A DNA stretch of 64,000 bases from Thermobifida fusca NBRC 14071 = JCM 3263 (GTDB lineage: Bacteria > Actinomycetota > Actinomycetes > Streptosporangiales > Streptosporangiaceae), in the NCBI RefSeq assembly GCF_001592045.1, contig NZ_BCWB01000005.1, forward strand, positions 1 to 64,000, read 5' to 3'. Position numbers and translations under genes: made by a program. The notes beneath the pieces are model-generated. The model searched no databases and was not told the DNA's origin. It saw only the letters and a list, made by a program, of their open reading frames with translations. Of this stretch, positions 54,618 through 62,950 are shown in pieces; the first letter of the stretch is position 1; each line of letters begins with the position of its first letter.

Positions 54618-56155
54618 ATCACCTCCCTTCACCTGACAGGAACGGCGGAACGCGTTACGTTTCCACCGTGCGCGAAATTGATTCCGAATTCCTCTCTCTT
54701 CCGCTGCGTTCTCTCGCCGACGCGGCGCTGCAGCGCGCCCGCGACCTCGGCGCTGACCATGCCGACTTCCGTTTGGAGCGGATCCGCGGCCGTCACCTGG
54801 TGGTGTCCGACGGGGTGGTGGAAACCGCCCAGGAGACCGACGTCCTCGGTTTCGCGGTCCGCGTGGTCCACAACGGGGCGTGGGGGTTTGCTGCAGAGAC
54901 GACTCTGACGCTGGAGGCTGCGGCCGCTACCGCAGCGCAGGCGGTCGAGGTTGCGAAACTCACGTCGGTGCTGAACAGCGACCGGGTGGAGTTGGCTCCC
55001 GAGCCCACCTATTCGGATGCGGTGTGGGTGTCGTCCTATGAGGTCGACCCGTGGTCGGTGCCACTGCAGGAGACGGTTGAGCAGCTCACCGACTGGAGTC
55101 GGCGGCTGTTGGCGGATGCTCGCGTGGACCACGCGGACGCGACCCTGCTCGTGGCGAAGGAGCAGAAGTTTTATGCGGACACTGCCGGGACGGTGACCAC
55201 CCAGCAGCGGGTGCGGGTGCATCCCGTGGTGGAGGTCATGTCGACCGCGCAGGGCCGGTTGGAGAGTATGCGGACCATCTCCCCGCCGGTGGGCAAGGGC
55301 TTGGAGTACCTGCCGACGGTGGAGGCGGAGCTTGCGGAACTGCCGCAGCTGCTCGCGGAGAAGGTCGAAGCGCCCAGTGTGGAGCCGGGCGTCTACGACC
55401 TGGTGATCGACCCGTCGAACCTGTGGCTGACGATCCACGAGTCGATCGGGCATGCCACCGAGCTGGACCGTGCGCTCGGCTATGAGGCCGCGTATGCGGG
55501 CACGTCGTTCGCCACCCCGGATCAGATCGGGGTGCTGCGCTACGGTTCGGAGATCATGAACGTCACCGGGGACCGCACCGCCGAGCACGGGCTGGCCACG
55601 ATCGGCTACGACGACGAAGGTGTGGCGACGTCGTCGTTCCCGTTGATCACGGAGGGGGTGCTCACCGGGTTCCAGCGGGACCGGAGGATCTCCCAGTTGA
55701 TGGGCTATGAGCGGTCCAACGGGTGCGCGTTCGCGGATTCGCCGGCGACGATGCCGATCCAGCGGATGGCGAACGTGTCGCTGCAGCCGGATCCGCGCGG
55801 CCCGGACACGCGGGAGCTGATCCGCCAGGTGGATGACGGCATCTACATCGTGGGTGACCGGAGCTGGTCGATCGACATGCAGCGGTACAACTTCCAGTTC
55901 ACCGGGCAGCGGTTCTACCGGATCCGGGACGGGCGGATCACCCACCAGGTTCGGGATGTGGCCTACCAGGCGACCACCACCGAGTTTTGGAATTCGCTGC
56001 GCATGCTGGGCGGCCCCGACACGTATGTGCTGGGTGGGGCGTTCAACTGCGGTAAGGGCCAGCCTGGCCAGGTTGCTCCGGTCAGTCACGGCTGCCCCAG
56101 CGCCCTGTTTGAGGGGGTGCGGGTGCTCAACACCGCTCAGGAGGCCCGGGCGTGA
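54614..56155 (+). CDS. tldD: TldD-family metalloprotease subunit
   Basis: TldD is the catalytic half of the TldD/TldE protease that trims unfolded peptides, such as the microcin B17 leader and the antitoxin CcdA. The 513 residues contain the zinc motif HESIGH at about 275-280 (WLTIHESIGHATELDRALG), the family block GYDDEGVATSSFPLITEGVL, and the C-terminal GGPDTYVLGGAFNCGKGQPG. The ATG at 54614 overlaps the previous stop (ATGA); a GTG at 54668 with its own -10/-35 is an equally credible start and is where the conserved sequence begins. The tldE gene overlaps the end by four bases. Confidence 0.9.
   Translation: MNHLPSPDRNGGTRYVSTVREIDSEFLSLPLRSLADAALQRARDLGADHADFRLERIRGRHLVVSDGVVETAQETDVLGFAVRVVHNGAWGFAAETTLTLEAAAATAAQAVEVAKLTSVLNSDRVELAPEPTYSDAVWVSSYEVDPWSVPLQETVEQLTDWSRRLLADARVDHADATLLVAKEQKFYADTAGTVTTQQRVRVHPVVEVMSTAQGRLESMRTISPPVGKGLEYLPTVEAELAELPQLLAEKVEAPSVEPGVYDLVIDPSNLWLTIHESIGHATELDRALGYEAAYAGTSFATPDQIGVLRYGSEIMNVTGDRTAEHGLATIGYDDEGVATSSFPLITEGVLTGFQRDRRISQLMGYERSNGCAFADSPATMPIQRMANVSLQPDPRGPDTRELIRQVDDGIYIVGDRSWSIDMQRYNFQFTGQRFYRIRDGRITHQVRDVAYQATTTEFWNSLRMLGGPDTYVLGGAFNCGKGQPGQVAPVSHGCPSALFEGVRVLNTAQEARA
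54633..54661 (+). promoter_or_regulatory. internal promoter for tldD (leaderless)
   Basis: CTGACA (54633-54638), a 17-base spacer and TACGTT (54656-54661) end six bases before an in-frame GTG at 54668. This would make a leaderless tldD mRNA starting 18 codons downstream of the overlapping ATG at 54614. Confidence 0.5.
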
Positions 56156-57591
56156 ACAGCGTGCACTCTCAACCGAAGGGATCAACCGTGAGCCAGTCGC
56201 TGTCCGCGCAGGCGATGACCGAGCGCGCGTTGGAGTTGTCGCGTGCTGACGAGTGCATGGTGCTGGTGACCGAGGCGAGCACGGCGAACCTGCGCTGGGC
56301 AGGGAATTCGCTCACCACGAACGGGGTGACTCGGGGCCGGTCGGCCACGGTGATTTCGCTGGTGAAGGATGCGGCGGGGGTCCGGGTCGGCTCGGTGTCG
56401 CAGAGCGGGCTGCGGGACGACCAGTTGGAGGACCTGGTGCGCGCCTCGGAGGAGGCGGCGCGCGGGTCGGCGCCGGTCAAGGAAGCGTATTCGCTGGTGG
56501 ATCCTGCGAGCGCGGAGGCTTCCGGCAGCGAGTGGGATGCGCCGGTTCCGGTCACAGACATCGGCGTGTTCTCCGAGTTCGCTCCAGCGCTGGGAAAGGC
56601 GTTCGAACGGTCGGCGCAGGCGGGTGTGCGGTTGTACGGCTATGCGCAGCACACGATGTCCGCCACGTTTTTGGGCACGTCGACGGGGCTGCGGCTCCGC
56701 CACGACCAGCCGTCGGGGACGCTGGACCTCAACGCCAAGTCGGAGGAGCCGCACCATTCCACGTGGGTGGGGCAGGCGACCCGCGATTTCACGGATGTGG
56801 ATGTGGCGGCGTTGGAAGCCGAGTTGGAGCGGCGGATCTCGTGGGGCCGCACCACGGTGGAGCTTCCTCCGGGACGGTATGAGACGCTGCTGCCTCCGTC
56901 GGCGGTCGCTGATTTGATGACCGACTTGTACTGGGAGTTGGGGGCGCGGGACGCGTTTGAGGGGCGGACCGCGTTCTCGTCGCCGCAGGGCGGGACCCGG
57001 GTGGGGGAACGGTTGTCTCCGCTGCCGGTGCGGCTGCGGTCGAATCCGGCCGAGCCCGGGTTGGAGTGTGCGCCGTTCGTGCTGGCGGACGCTCCGGGGC
57101 GGCGGATCAGCGCGTTCGACAACGGGCGTCCGGTGGGTGCGACGGAGTGGATCAGCGACGGGGAGTTGGCGCGCCTGGTCCAAACCTACGATTCGGCGAT
57201 GATGACGGCGCTGCCGTTGACGCCGGAGGCCGACAATCTGATTCTCGAACTGCCGGGTGCGACCGCGTCGTTGGACGACATGGTGGCCTCGACCGAGCGG
57301 GGCCTGCTGTTGACCTGCCTGTGGTACATCAGGATGGTGGATCCGCGCACCATGCTGCTCACCGGGCTGACCCGGGACGGGGTTTACCTCGTGGAGGATG
57401 GTGAAGTGCGGGGCGCGGTGAACAACTTCCGGTTCAACGAGTCTCCAGTGAGCTTGTTGGAGCGGGTGACGGAGGTGGGGAAGACGACGCCGACGTTCTC
57501 CCGCGAGTTCGGTGAATACTTCCCGCTCACGGCGATGCCGCCAATGCGGGTTCCGGATTTCAACATGTCGTCGGTGAGCCAGGCGTCGTGA
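56152..57591 (+). CDS. tldE: TldE/PmbA-family partner subunit
   Basis: The 479 residues belong to the same PmbA/TldD family but lack the HExxxH zinc motif, as expected of the TldE/PmbA half. N-terminal sequence (ANLRWAGNSLTTNGVTRGRS) and the C-terminal domain (RMVDPRTMLLTGLTRDGVYL, VNNFRFNESPVSLLERVTEV) are typical. It starts at the GTG that overlaps the tldD stop by four bases. Together they form the heterodimer that processes small peptides. A strong terminator follows. Confidence 0.88.
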   Translation: MNSVHSQPKGSTVSQSLSAQAMTERALELSRADECMVLVTEASTANLRWAGNSLTTNGVTRGRSATVISLVKDAAGVRVGSVSQSGLRDDQLEDLVRASEEAARGSAPVKEAYSLVDPASAEASGSEWDAPVPVTDIGVFSEFAPALGKAFERSAQAGVRLYGYAQHTMSATFLGTSTGLRLRHDQPSGTLDLNAKSEEPHHSTWVGQATRDFTDVDVAALEAELERRISWGRTTVELPPGRYETLLPPSAVADLMTDLYWELGARDAFEGRTAFSSPQGGTRVGERLSPLPVRLRSNPAEPGLECAPFVLADAPGRRISAFDNGRPVGATEWISDGELARLVQTYDSAMMTALPLTPEADNLILELPGATASLDDMVASTERGLLLTCLWYIRMVDPRTMLLTGLTRDGVYLVEDGEVRGAVNNFRFNESPVSLLERVTEVGKTTPTFSREFGEYFPLTAMPPMRVPDFNMSSVSQAS

Positions 57592-57609
57592 CGTCTGGGA
57601 GCGTGGGGT

Positions 57610-57651
57610 GAGCGGCGGCGCGACCCGGGTTTTCCGCGCCGCCGCTCGTCT
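57610..57651 (+). terminator. terminator of the tldDE operon
   Basis: A 13-bp perfect stem (GAGCGGCGGCGCG / CGCGCCGCCGCTC) with a 12-base loop, then GTCTTCTTT. Confidence 0.8.
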
Positions 57652-57810
57652 TCTTTGAAACCGTTTTAGTTGGATTGCCAAACAATTCGGTGCGGTGCTG
57701 CCCGTGGAATACCGGGCTCGGGAGGAAAGTAGGGAAACCATGGAACTCTCCCGAGATCCCGTCGTAATAAATTCTTGACTTAATTCAGGGAGTACCGGTG
57801 TAGATTGGGG

Positions 57811-57926
57811 TTTGGCGCTTCAGTCCCCCGTTGAAGCGCACGGATCGGTGTTTCGAGCCCCCGTCGAAACACCGTTTGCGACGCCGGGTGGTTTGCCCCC
57901 GTAGCCACCCGGCGTCATTTCTTTTC
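57811..57926 (+). ncRNA. three-hairpin RNA with C-rich loops (6C-like sRNA)
   Basis: Three consecutive hairpins: GCGCTTCA / TGAAGCGC (57815-57839), CGGTGTTTCGA / TCGAAACACCG (57846-57874), GACGCCGGGTGG / CCACCCGGCGTC (57880-57916), the last followed by ATTTCTTTT. Every loop carries CCCCCG. This is the layout of the actinobacterial 6C RNA, named for loop cytosines, although here each loop has five. TTGACT at 57775 and TAGATT at 57801 are promoter-like but 20 bases apart. No coding frame is credible. Targets and function are unknown. Confidence 0.75.
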
Positions 57927-58007
57927 TGATTGACTTCCTGTGCTTTCTCCGTTACGGCCGGGTAGAAAGTCCTTTCCGCAGCCAGAATACGCAGAATCAG
58001 ATTCGGA

Positions 58008-58565
58008 TCAGTTCTGCTGCTGCCAGTCGCGGCGGGCGCGGGCAAGGTCTTCCGGGGTGTCACAGTCGCGGGCCGCCCACCCGAGCGGCACCCGCACCGG
58101 GGTGAGGGGAGCGAACAGGCCGCGGAGGGAACGCCCCGCATAGTCAGTGAGCGCGGCACGCACCGCTGCGGTGCGCCACACGCTTGCCAGCCACTGGGAC
58201 TGCCCTTCCTCGTCGACGAGCACGGCCCCGGCAGCGGGTGCGGCAGCCGTGCGCAGCGTCGCTACCGCCGTACTGTCCAGGAACGGCATGTCCGCGGCGA
58301 GCAGCACAAACCAGGGGGAGACGACTTCCGCGAGCCCGGTGCGCAACGCCGACAGCGGGCCCGAACCGGGGGGATCTTCGCGGACATAGCGAGCCGGAGG
58401 GTGGGGGCGCGGCGGTCCCACCACGACGACCGTGGCCGCCTCCTGGACCGCGTCCACGACCCTTTCCAGCATGGTGCGCCCGCCGACCCGCAGCCCGGGC
58501 TTGTCGACACCGCCCATGCGCCGCGCCGCCCCGCCAGCGAGAATCACCGCGTCCCAACCGTCCAC
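58008..58565 (-). CDS. mobA: molybdenum cofactor guanylyltransferase
   Basis: MobA attaches GMP to molybdopterin to make the bis-MGD cofactor. The 185 residues show the nucleotide-binding opening AVILAGGAARRMGGVDKPGL, the central PLSALRTGLAEVVSPWFVLL, and the metal Asp in AADMPFLD. The C-terminal third is shorter than in Escherichia coli and has the usual actinobacterial ending (CDTPEDLARARRDW). The GTG at 58565 follows AAGGAG. Other molybdenum genes are not nearby. It is divergent from a GNAT gene. Confidence 0.87.
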   Translation of the reverse strand: MDGWDAVILAGGAARRMGGVDKPGLRVGGRTMLERVVDAVQEAATVVVVGPPRPHPPARYVREDPPGSGPLSALRTGLAEVVSPWFVLLAADMPFLDSTAVATLRTAAAPAAGAVLVDEEGQSQWLASVWRTAAVRAALTDYAGRSLRGLFAPLTPVRVPLGWAARDCDTPEDLARARRDWQQQN

Positions 58566-58617
58566 GTCTGCTCCTTACCTGTACCAGCGAGCCCCACAGA
58601 TACGGTTCCATGGAGTC

Positions 58618-59115
58618 ATGCTGGTTCGTACCGCCTACCCCGAGGAAATGCCTCACGTCGGCGAACTGCGGGTGCGCACCTATCTCGACCAAGGGCTACT
58701 GGATCCCGACTCGCCGTACCTGCCCGTGCTGCGCGCGCTGGGCACGAGCGGGATCGGTGACGTGCTGGTCGCGGTGGACGGCGACGAGCTGCTCGGCACG
58801 GTCACGCTGCGGCCGTTCCAAGAGGACAGCGAGATCACACTCTCGCCGGACGAAGCCGAGGTGCGTGCCCTCGCCGTGGCCCCGCACGCGCAGCGGCGCG
58901 GCATCGGCCGGCTGCTGCTGCGCTCCGTGATCGAGCGGGCCCGGAACGCGGGCGTGGCCCACCTTGTACTGTCCACGCAGCCGATCATGGTGGCTGCGCA
59001 GCGGTTGTACGCCTCCGAAGGGTTTGTCCGGCTACCGGAACGGGACTGGAGTCCCCAGCCGGGGGTGCCGCTGCTCGCCTACGGGCTGCGGCTGTCTGCC
59101 CGCGGGCAGGAGTGA
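58618..59115 (+). CDS. GNAT-family acetyltransferase
   Basis: The 165-residue protein has an acetyl-CoA fold: LVRTAYPEEMPHVGELRVRT at the start, beta strands DVLVAVDGDELLGTVTLRP, the acetyl-CoA loop VAPHAQRRGIGRLLLRSVIE, and MVAAQRLYASEGFVRLPERD near the end. Substrate unknown. The ATG at 58618 is the first codon of the conserved domain; a longer in-frame opening runs antisense through mobA and is rejected. It is divergent from mobA with 52 bases between, and TACGGT upstream is a possible -10. Confidence 0.87.
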   Translation: MLVRTAYPEEMPHVGELRVRTYLDQGLLDPDSPYLPVLRALGTSGIGDVLVAVDGDELLGTVTLRPFQEDSEITLSPDEAEVRALAVAPHAQRRGIGRLLLRSVIERARNAGVAHLVLSTQPIMVAAQRLYASEGFVRLPERDWSPQPGVPLLAYGLRLSARGQE

Positions 59116-59156
59116 ACGGCTCGTCTGCGGCGGGGCGCGACGGACCACTGCCCGGT

Positions 59157-59570
59157 CTAGTAGGGCACCATGGTGAGCTGGTCGAGCAGGGTGCGGTATT
59201 CCCGCAGTGCCACACGCAGCCGTTCAGTGTCGCTTCCGCCTTCGCTGCGCCGCTGCCAGCTTGATTCGATACGGCGGCGGCGCTCGTTGAGGCGGGCGGT
59301 GAACTGTTCGATTGCTTCTCCGACGAGACTGTCCGCGGCAGCGACACTGGCCCGCGGATCGTCGACGAAACTCTTTTGGATCCGGTTCCAGCGGTCGTGG
59401 AATCGCTGCACGTCAGTGAACGCCTCCGGCTCGCTGCGGGGCAAGGGTCCGGAGAACGCTTGAGTGGTATCGGTGCCTTCCGGGGCATAGGGCTGTTCTT
59501 CCCCGTGGCGCGGTTCCGGGGTGTGAGCAGCAGCGTAGACGTTGCGGGATTCGTCGCTGTGGTGCTCCAC
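59157..59570 (-). CDS. hypothetical protein with FVDDP/AD motif (paralog of the gene at 59603)
   Basis: The 137 residues contain the block RFHDRWNRIQKSFVDDPRAS, then VAAADSLVGEAIEQFTARLN. The same pattern (ERFVDDPAAAVATADRLL) is seen in the upstream gene, so the two are paralogous in this module. Many Streptomyces proteins share the W-x-x-x-Q-x-x-FVDDP-x-x-AV-x-x-AD layout, but I know of no function. The protein is soluble, with a variable N-terminus (1-45) and an amphipathic C-terminus. The GTG at 59570 is 33 bases downstream of the other gene; no strong ribosome site. Confidence 0.65.
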   Translation of the reverse strand: MEHHSDESRNVYAAAHTPEPRHGEEQPYAPEGTDTTQAFSGPLPRSEPEAFTDVQRFHDRWNRIQKSFVDDPRASVAAADSLVGEAIEQFTARLNERRRRIESSWQRRSEGGSDTERLRVALREYRTLLDQLTMVPY

Positions 59571-59602
59571 GGTGGTCGTCTCCCTTAGTGGTGTCGCGGC
59601 CG

Positions 59603-60202
59603 CTACCGGCGGCGGTGGCGGCCGGTGTTGGCGGTGGCAGGGTGTGCGACGGCGTCGGCATACTCCGGGGCAGCGTGCTTCCCAAAGACCCGTTCACCCG
59701 GGGAGACGTGTCCCAGCACTTCAGCGAAGAGTTCGCGGTAGCGGGCCATCGCGTCACCGAGTTCTTCGGTGGTTGCTGCTCCGGTCCGGCCGCGTTCCGC
59801 GGCCTGGTGCACGCGCTGGTATTCGTCGACGGTGGCCGCGGGTGCGACAGGCTGGTCCACGGGATAGCCGCGGTCGGCCATCGCCTGGGCGAGGAGCCGG
59901 TCGGCGGTGGCGACGGCGGCGGCCGGGTCGTCGACGAAACGCTCCTGGGCGCGCGCCCACTCGTTCTCGTAGTAGGCGCGTTCGCTCTCGGTGAGGGTGC
60001 GCAGGCTGGGGGCGGGTGGTCGGTGCCCTGAGTCCTGGTGCTCGGGCTGTTCCCGCTGGCGGGGCACGTGGGCGGTGTCAGTGCGGGGCTGCCGGTGCCG
60101 CGGTCCGCCGCGACGGGTTTCCCGGAAGACAGCGATCGCGGCGGCGGCGATCAGCACCAGGCCGAGGAACACTGCGAGACCAATGATGTCGTCGGTATCC
60201 AT
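59603..60202 (-). CDS. hypothetical membrane-anchored protein with FVDDP/AD motif
   Basis: The 199 residues have an N-terminal membrane anchor (IIGLAVFLGLVLIAAAAIAV) and then a basic disordered linker of 50 residues. The shared module follows: YYENEWARAQERFVDDPAAA, VATADRLLAQAMADRGYP, and MARYRELFAEVL. The same module occurs in the next gene without the anchor. It is therefore a membrane/soluble pair of paralogs in one operon. Function unknown. The ATG at 60202 has GAGAGGCACC upstream. Confidence 0.65.
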   Translation of the reverse strand: MDTDDIIGLAVFLGLVLIAAAAIAVFRETRRGGPRHRQPRTDTAHVPRQREQPEHQDSGHRPPAPSLRTLTESERAYYENEWARAQERFVDDPAAAVATADRLLAQAMADRGYPVDQPVAPAATVDEYQRVHQAAERGRTGAATTEELGDAMARYRELFAEVLGHVSPGERVFGKHAAPEYADAVAHPATANTGRHRRR

Positions 60203-60456
60203 CGTGGTGCCTCTCGACTGGGGTGGTTCCTTGGCGGGCAGGTGCCCGACGGTAGGTCTTCACGCTCTGCGTCTGCCCGATCCAAGCCCATAAAAACCCG
60301 AAAGACCTGCGGTAACGAGAATTGCCACCAGAACGGAGCGGGAGGAACACGGAAAGATACCCACAAAAACCGCACGGAAATGTGTTCCGCAGCGGCCCGC
60401 ATCCGCATCAGGTGGTGGCGGGCTCACCCCCAGTCGCTGCCCCGTCGGCCCACAAG

Positions 60457-60492
60457 GAAAAAGCTCTCCCTTTCCTGGCGGAAAGGGAGAGC
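60457..60492 (-). terminator. terminator after rtcB
   Basis: A 13-bp perfect stem (GCTCTCCCTTTCC / GGAAAGGGAGAGC) with a four-base loop, followed on the minus strand by TTTTTCC. It is one of the most convincing intrinsic terminators in the window, right after the stop at 60496. Confidence 0.9.
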
Positions 60493-60495
60493 CGG

Positions 60496-61683
60496 TTATC
60501 CCTTGACGCACACCACTTGCCGCAGGTGCGTCACCACTTCCACAAGATCAGTCTGGGCGGCGATCACCTCGTTGATGTCCTTGTACGCCGCGGGGATCTC
60601 ATCGATCACCCCTGTGTCCTTGCGGCACTCCACCCCCTCGGTCTGTTTGATCAGATCCGCCTGGGTGAACCTCTTGCGGGCCTGGCTGCGGCTCATCTTG
60701 CGTCCCGCGCCGTGGGCCGCCGAGTTGAACGACGCCGGGTTGCCGAGGCCGCGCACAATGTAGCTTCCTGTCGCCATCGACCCGGGGATGATCCCCAGGT
60801 CGCCGCGGCCGGCGCGGATCGCGCCCTTGCGGGTGACCAGCAGGTCCACGCCGTCGTAGGTTTCTTCAGCCACATAGTTGTGGTGGCAGGAGATCCACTC
60901 GGGGAACTGCACCCCCGGGAACTGTTTCCGCATCACCGCGCACGCCAAGCCCATCATCACGTCCCGGTTGCGCCGCGCATACTCCTGCGCCCAGAACAGG
61001 TCGTTGCGGTAGGACTCCATTTCGGGGGTGCCGGTGAGGAACACCGCAAGGTCCCGGTCGGGCAGGTCCTGGTTGTGCGGCAGCTTCTGGGCTTCTTCAA
61101 TGTGGTAGCGGGCAAGCTCGTTGCCGATGTTGCGGGACCCGGAGTGCAGCACCACCCACACCGCGTCGTTCTCATCAAGGCACACTTCGAGGAAGTGGTT
61201 GCCGCCGCCGAGGGTGCCGAGCTGGTGCAGGGCCCGCTCCCGCAGTCTCTGCACGCGGTCGGTGAGGGTGTCAAAACGGTCCCAGAACTCGTCCCAGTCG
61301 CGGCTGCGCACCTCGGGCAGGCGGCGCGGATCCACCGGGGTGCGGTGCGAGGCGTGGCCCACAGGCACTGCTTCTTCCAGGCCGCTACGCAGCTTCCGCA
61401 GGTCGTCGGGGAGATCCTCGGCGCGCAGCGAGGTGCGTACCGCGGTCATGCCGCAGCCGATGTCGACCCCGACCGCGGCCGGGGAGACCGCGTCCCGCAT
61501 CGCGATGACCGACCCCACGGTCGCGCCTTTCCCGTAGTGCACGTCCGGCATGACCGCCAAGCCGTGGATCCACGGCAGCTTGGTGACGTTGTACAGCTGG
61601 GCCATGGCTTGCGGTTCGACCGTGTTCGGGTCGGTCCACATGCGGATCGGAACCCGATTTCCGGAAACCTCGGTGTAAGCCAT
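60496..61683 (-). CDS. rtcB: RtcB-type RNA ligase
   Basis: RtcB joins 2',3'-cyclic phosphate and 5'-OH RNA ends with GTP and manganese. The 395 residues are the short bacterial form. Metal and GTP sites are intact: DIGCGMT at about 74-80, GTLGGGNHFLEV, SCHHNYVAEE, and the guanylylated His in NSAAHGAGRKMSR near residue 325. The ATG at 61683 follows AGGAGG. No archease or rtcA/rtcR gene is in view, so it is an orphan, perhaps for tRNA or rRNA repair after toxin cleavage; that is inference. Confidence 0.93.
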   Translation of the reverse strand: MAYTEVSGNRVPIRMWTDPNTVEPQAMAQLYNVTKLPWIHGLAVMPDVHYGKGATVGSVIAMRDAVSPAAVGVDIGCGMTAVRTSLRAEDLPDDLRKLRSGLEEAVPVGHASHRTPVDPRRLPEVRSRDWDEFWDRFDTLTDRVQRLRERALHQLGTLGGGNHFLEVCLDENDAVWVVLHSGSRNIGNELARYHIEEAQKLPHNQDLPDRDLAVFLTGTPEMESYRNDLFWAQEYARRNRDVMMGLACAVMRKQFPGVQFPEWISCHHNYVAEETYDGVDLLVTRKGAIRAGRGDLGIIPGSMATGSYIVRGLGNPASFNSAAHGAGRKMSRSQARKRFTQADLIKQTEGVECRKDTGVIDEIPAAYKDINEVIAAQTDLVEVVTHLRQVVCVKG

Positions 61684-62493
61684 GGGCTACCTCCTCATGG
61701 GTGACGACACGGGAGCATGCCGACTGCTGCAGCGTGGGCAGACGCCCCACTATGACGCCAGATCCGCCTTTGCAGAGCAAATGGTTTTCCCCGCCCCTAC
61801 CCGTGGTCTGCCGAGGCGCACCCGCGGGCGGTGCCCAGGGCACGGCACGCTCCCAGGTGCCAAGGGTGTGGACGGGGTGCTGATGGGGCCGGTGCCTGGC
61901 TGCCCCGCACGGGCACGCCGCGGGGCACGGCCTGGTCGTCGCGGCGGACGTCCGCCGTCGGGGTTAATGATCAACGCCGCGAAAGCCGCGAATCTTCCCT
62001 TCTCTTGGGGCTTCCGCACCTCCAGCAGACCTGCCCTCTCCCCCACTGCGGACTGCGGGAGCCCGCCCGGCTGGCTTGTCTGTTTGAGGCTCTGCTTGGT
62101 TCGTGGTTTCCCTCATTCTGGACGGCGACGCTGTCCGCCGCATGACGAGCGTATGGAGCGTGGCGAGGACTGCGAGCTCCCCTCCACCTTGGTTGCGTCT
62201 GCTTACGCACGTGCGCTTCCTCAGCGGCAGGCGTGGCACTGCGGAGCGGCTCTGTGGAGGCCAACGACGCCTGCTTCCCGGTGGGGACGATCCTTATTTC
62301 TCCCCTGCACGTGCGGCAGCGGATCAGCGAGAGTTCCCCTGCCCGGGCCACACACGGCAACACCGAGCGTTACACGACCAAGTGCTGTCGGGACTGTGAC
62401 TCTGACTCTCTCAACCTGACCGCCTCGACGGACAGGGAGGGCTGCGACCTGGATGGCGTGTCACCGTCGCTACGAACCGCCACCCGATGTCGA
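61684..62493. other. 800-bp region without a supported gene
   Basis: Several open frames exist on both strands, but none has a ribosome site with recognisable family sequence. One minus-strand frame near 62290-62330 reads RCRTCRGEIRIVPTGKQ, which resembles a zinc-ribbon fragment and could be a degraded gene. The rest looks like decayed or non-coding DNA. Confidence 0.4.
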
Positions 62494-62950
62494 TCAACGT
62501 GCGGTGGGTGATCGCTCCCAGTTGTGGGGAACGTATCCGTGGCCTTCCAGCCAGGCGCGGATCCCTTGGGCTGGATAGTCAATGGTGTTCTCGGGCAGGT
62601 GGTGCGGATCGGCCCACACGAGTGGGCCGCACTTGTGCGGTTCGGCGTTGACCGGTTCGCCTTCCCAGTGGGTGGCAACGAAGAACGCGCCGAGTCGCGC
62701 TCGTCCGGGACGTCGATAGTGGTGGACGATGGTGGCGAGGCGGAGCGTGTCGGGGTCGACGGTGATGCCGACTTCTTCTCGAAGTTCGCGGGCCGCGCCC
62801 TGGTGGAGGGGTTCTCCTTCTTCCAGGTGGCCTGAAGGAAGGCGCAGCATCCCGTCGCAGTATCCGGTGTTCTGCCTTCGATGAGCAGGATTTTTCCCTG
62901 CGCGGCAGGATCACGTGGACGTCGACGATGCTGCGGTAACGCTCCGGCAT
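62494..62950 (-). pseudogene. NUDIX hydrolase with two frameshifts
   Basis: Three reading frames are needed. Frame one gives MPERYRSIVDVHVILP, frame two GKILLIEG, frame three NTGYCDGMLRLPSGHLEEGE and the rest, with the NUDIX box GHLEEGE...ARELREEVGI, to the stop at 62494. The joined sequence matches a NUDIX family of actinobacteria end to end. The breaks are near 62899 and 62871; each is cured by one extra base in a G run or next to it. The C-terminal frame has an ATG at 62850, so a truncated product lacking the first strands could still be made. Sequencing error is possible. Confidence 0.75.

Noticed and set aside
61971-62363. A minus-strand frame with RCRTCRGEIRIVPTGKQ
   Set aside because: It looks like a small zinc-ribbon protein for 30 residues only; the rest is not protein-like. 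At most a degraded fragment.
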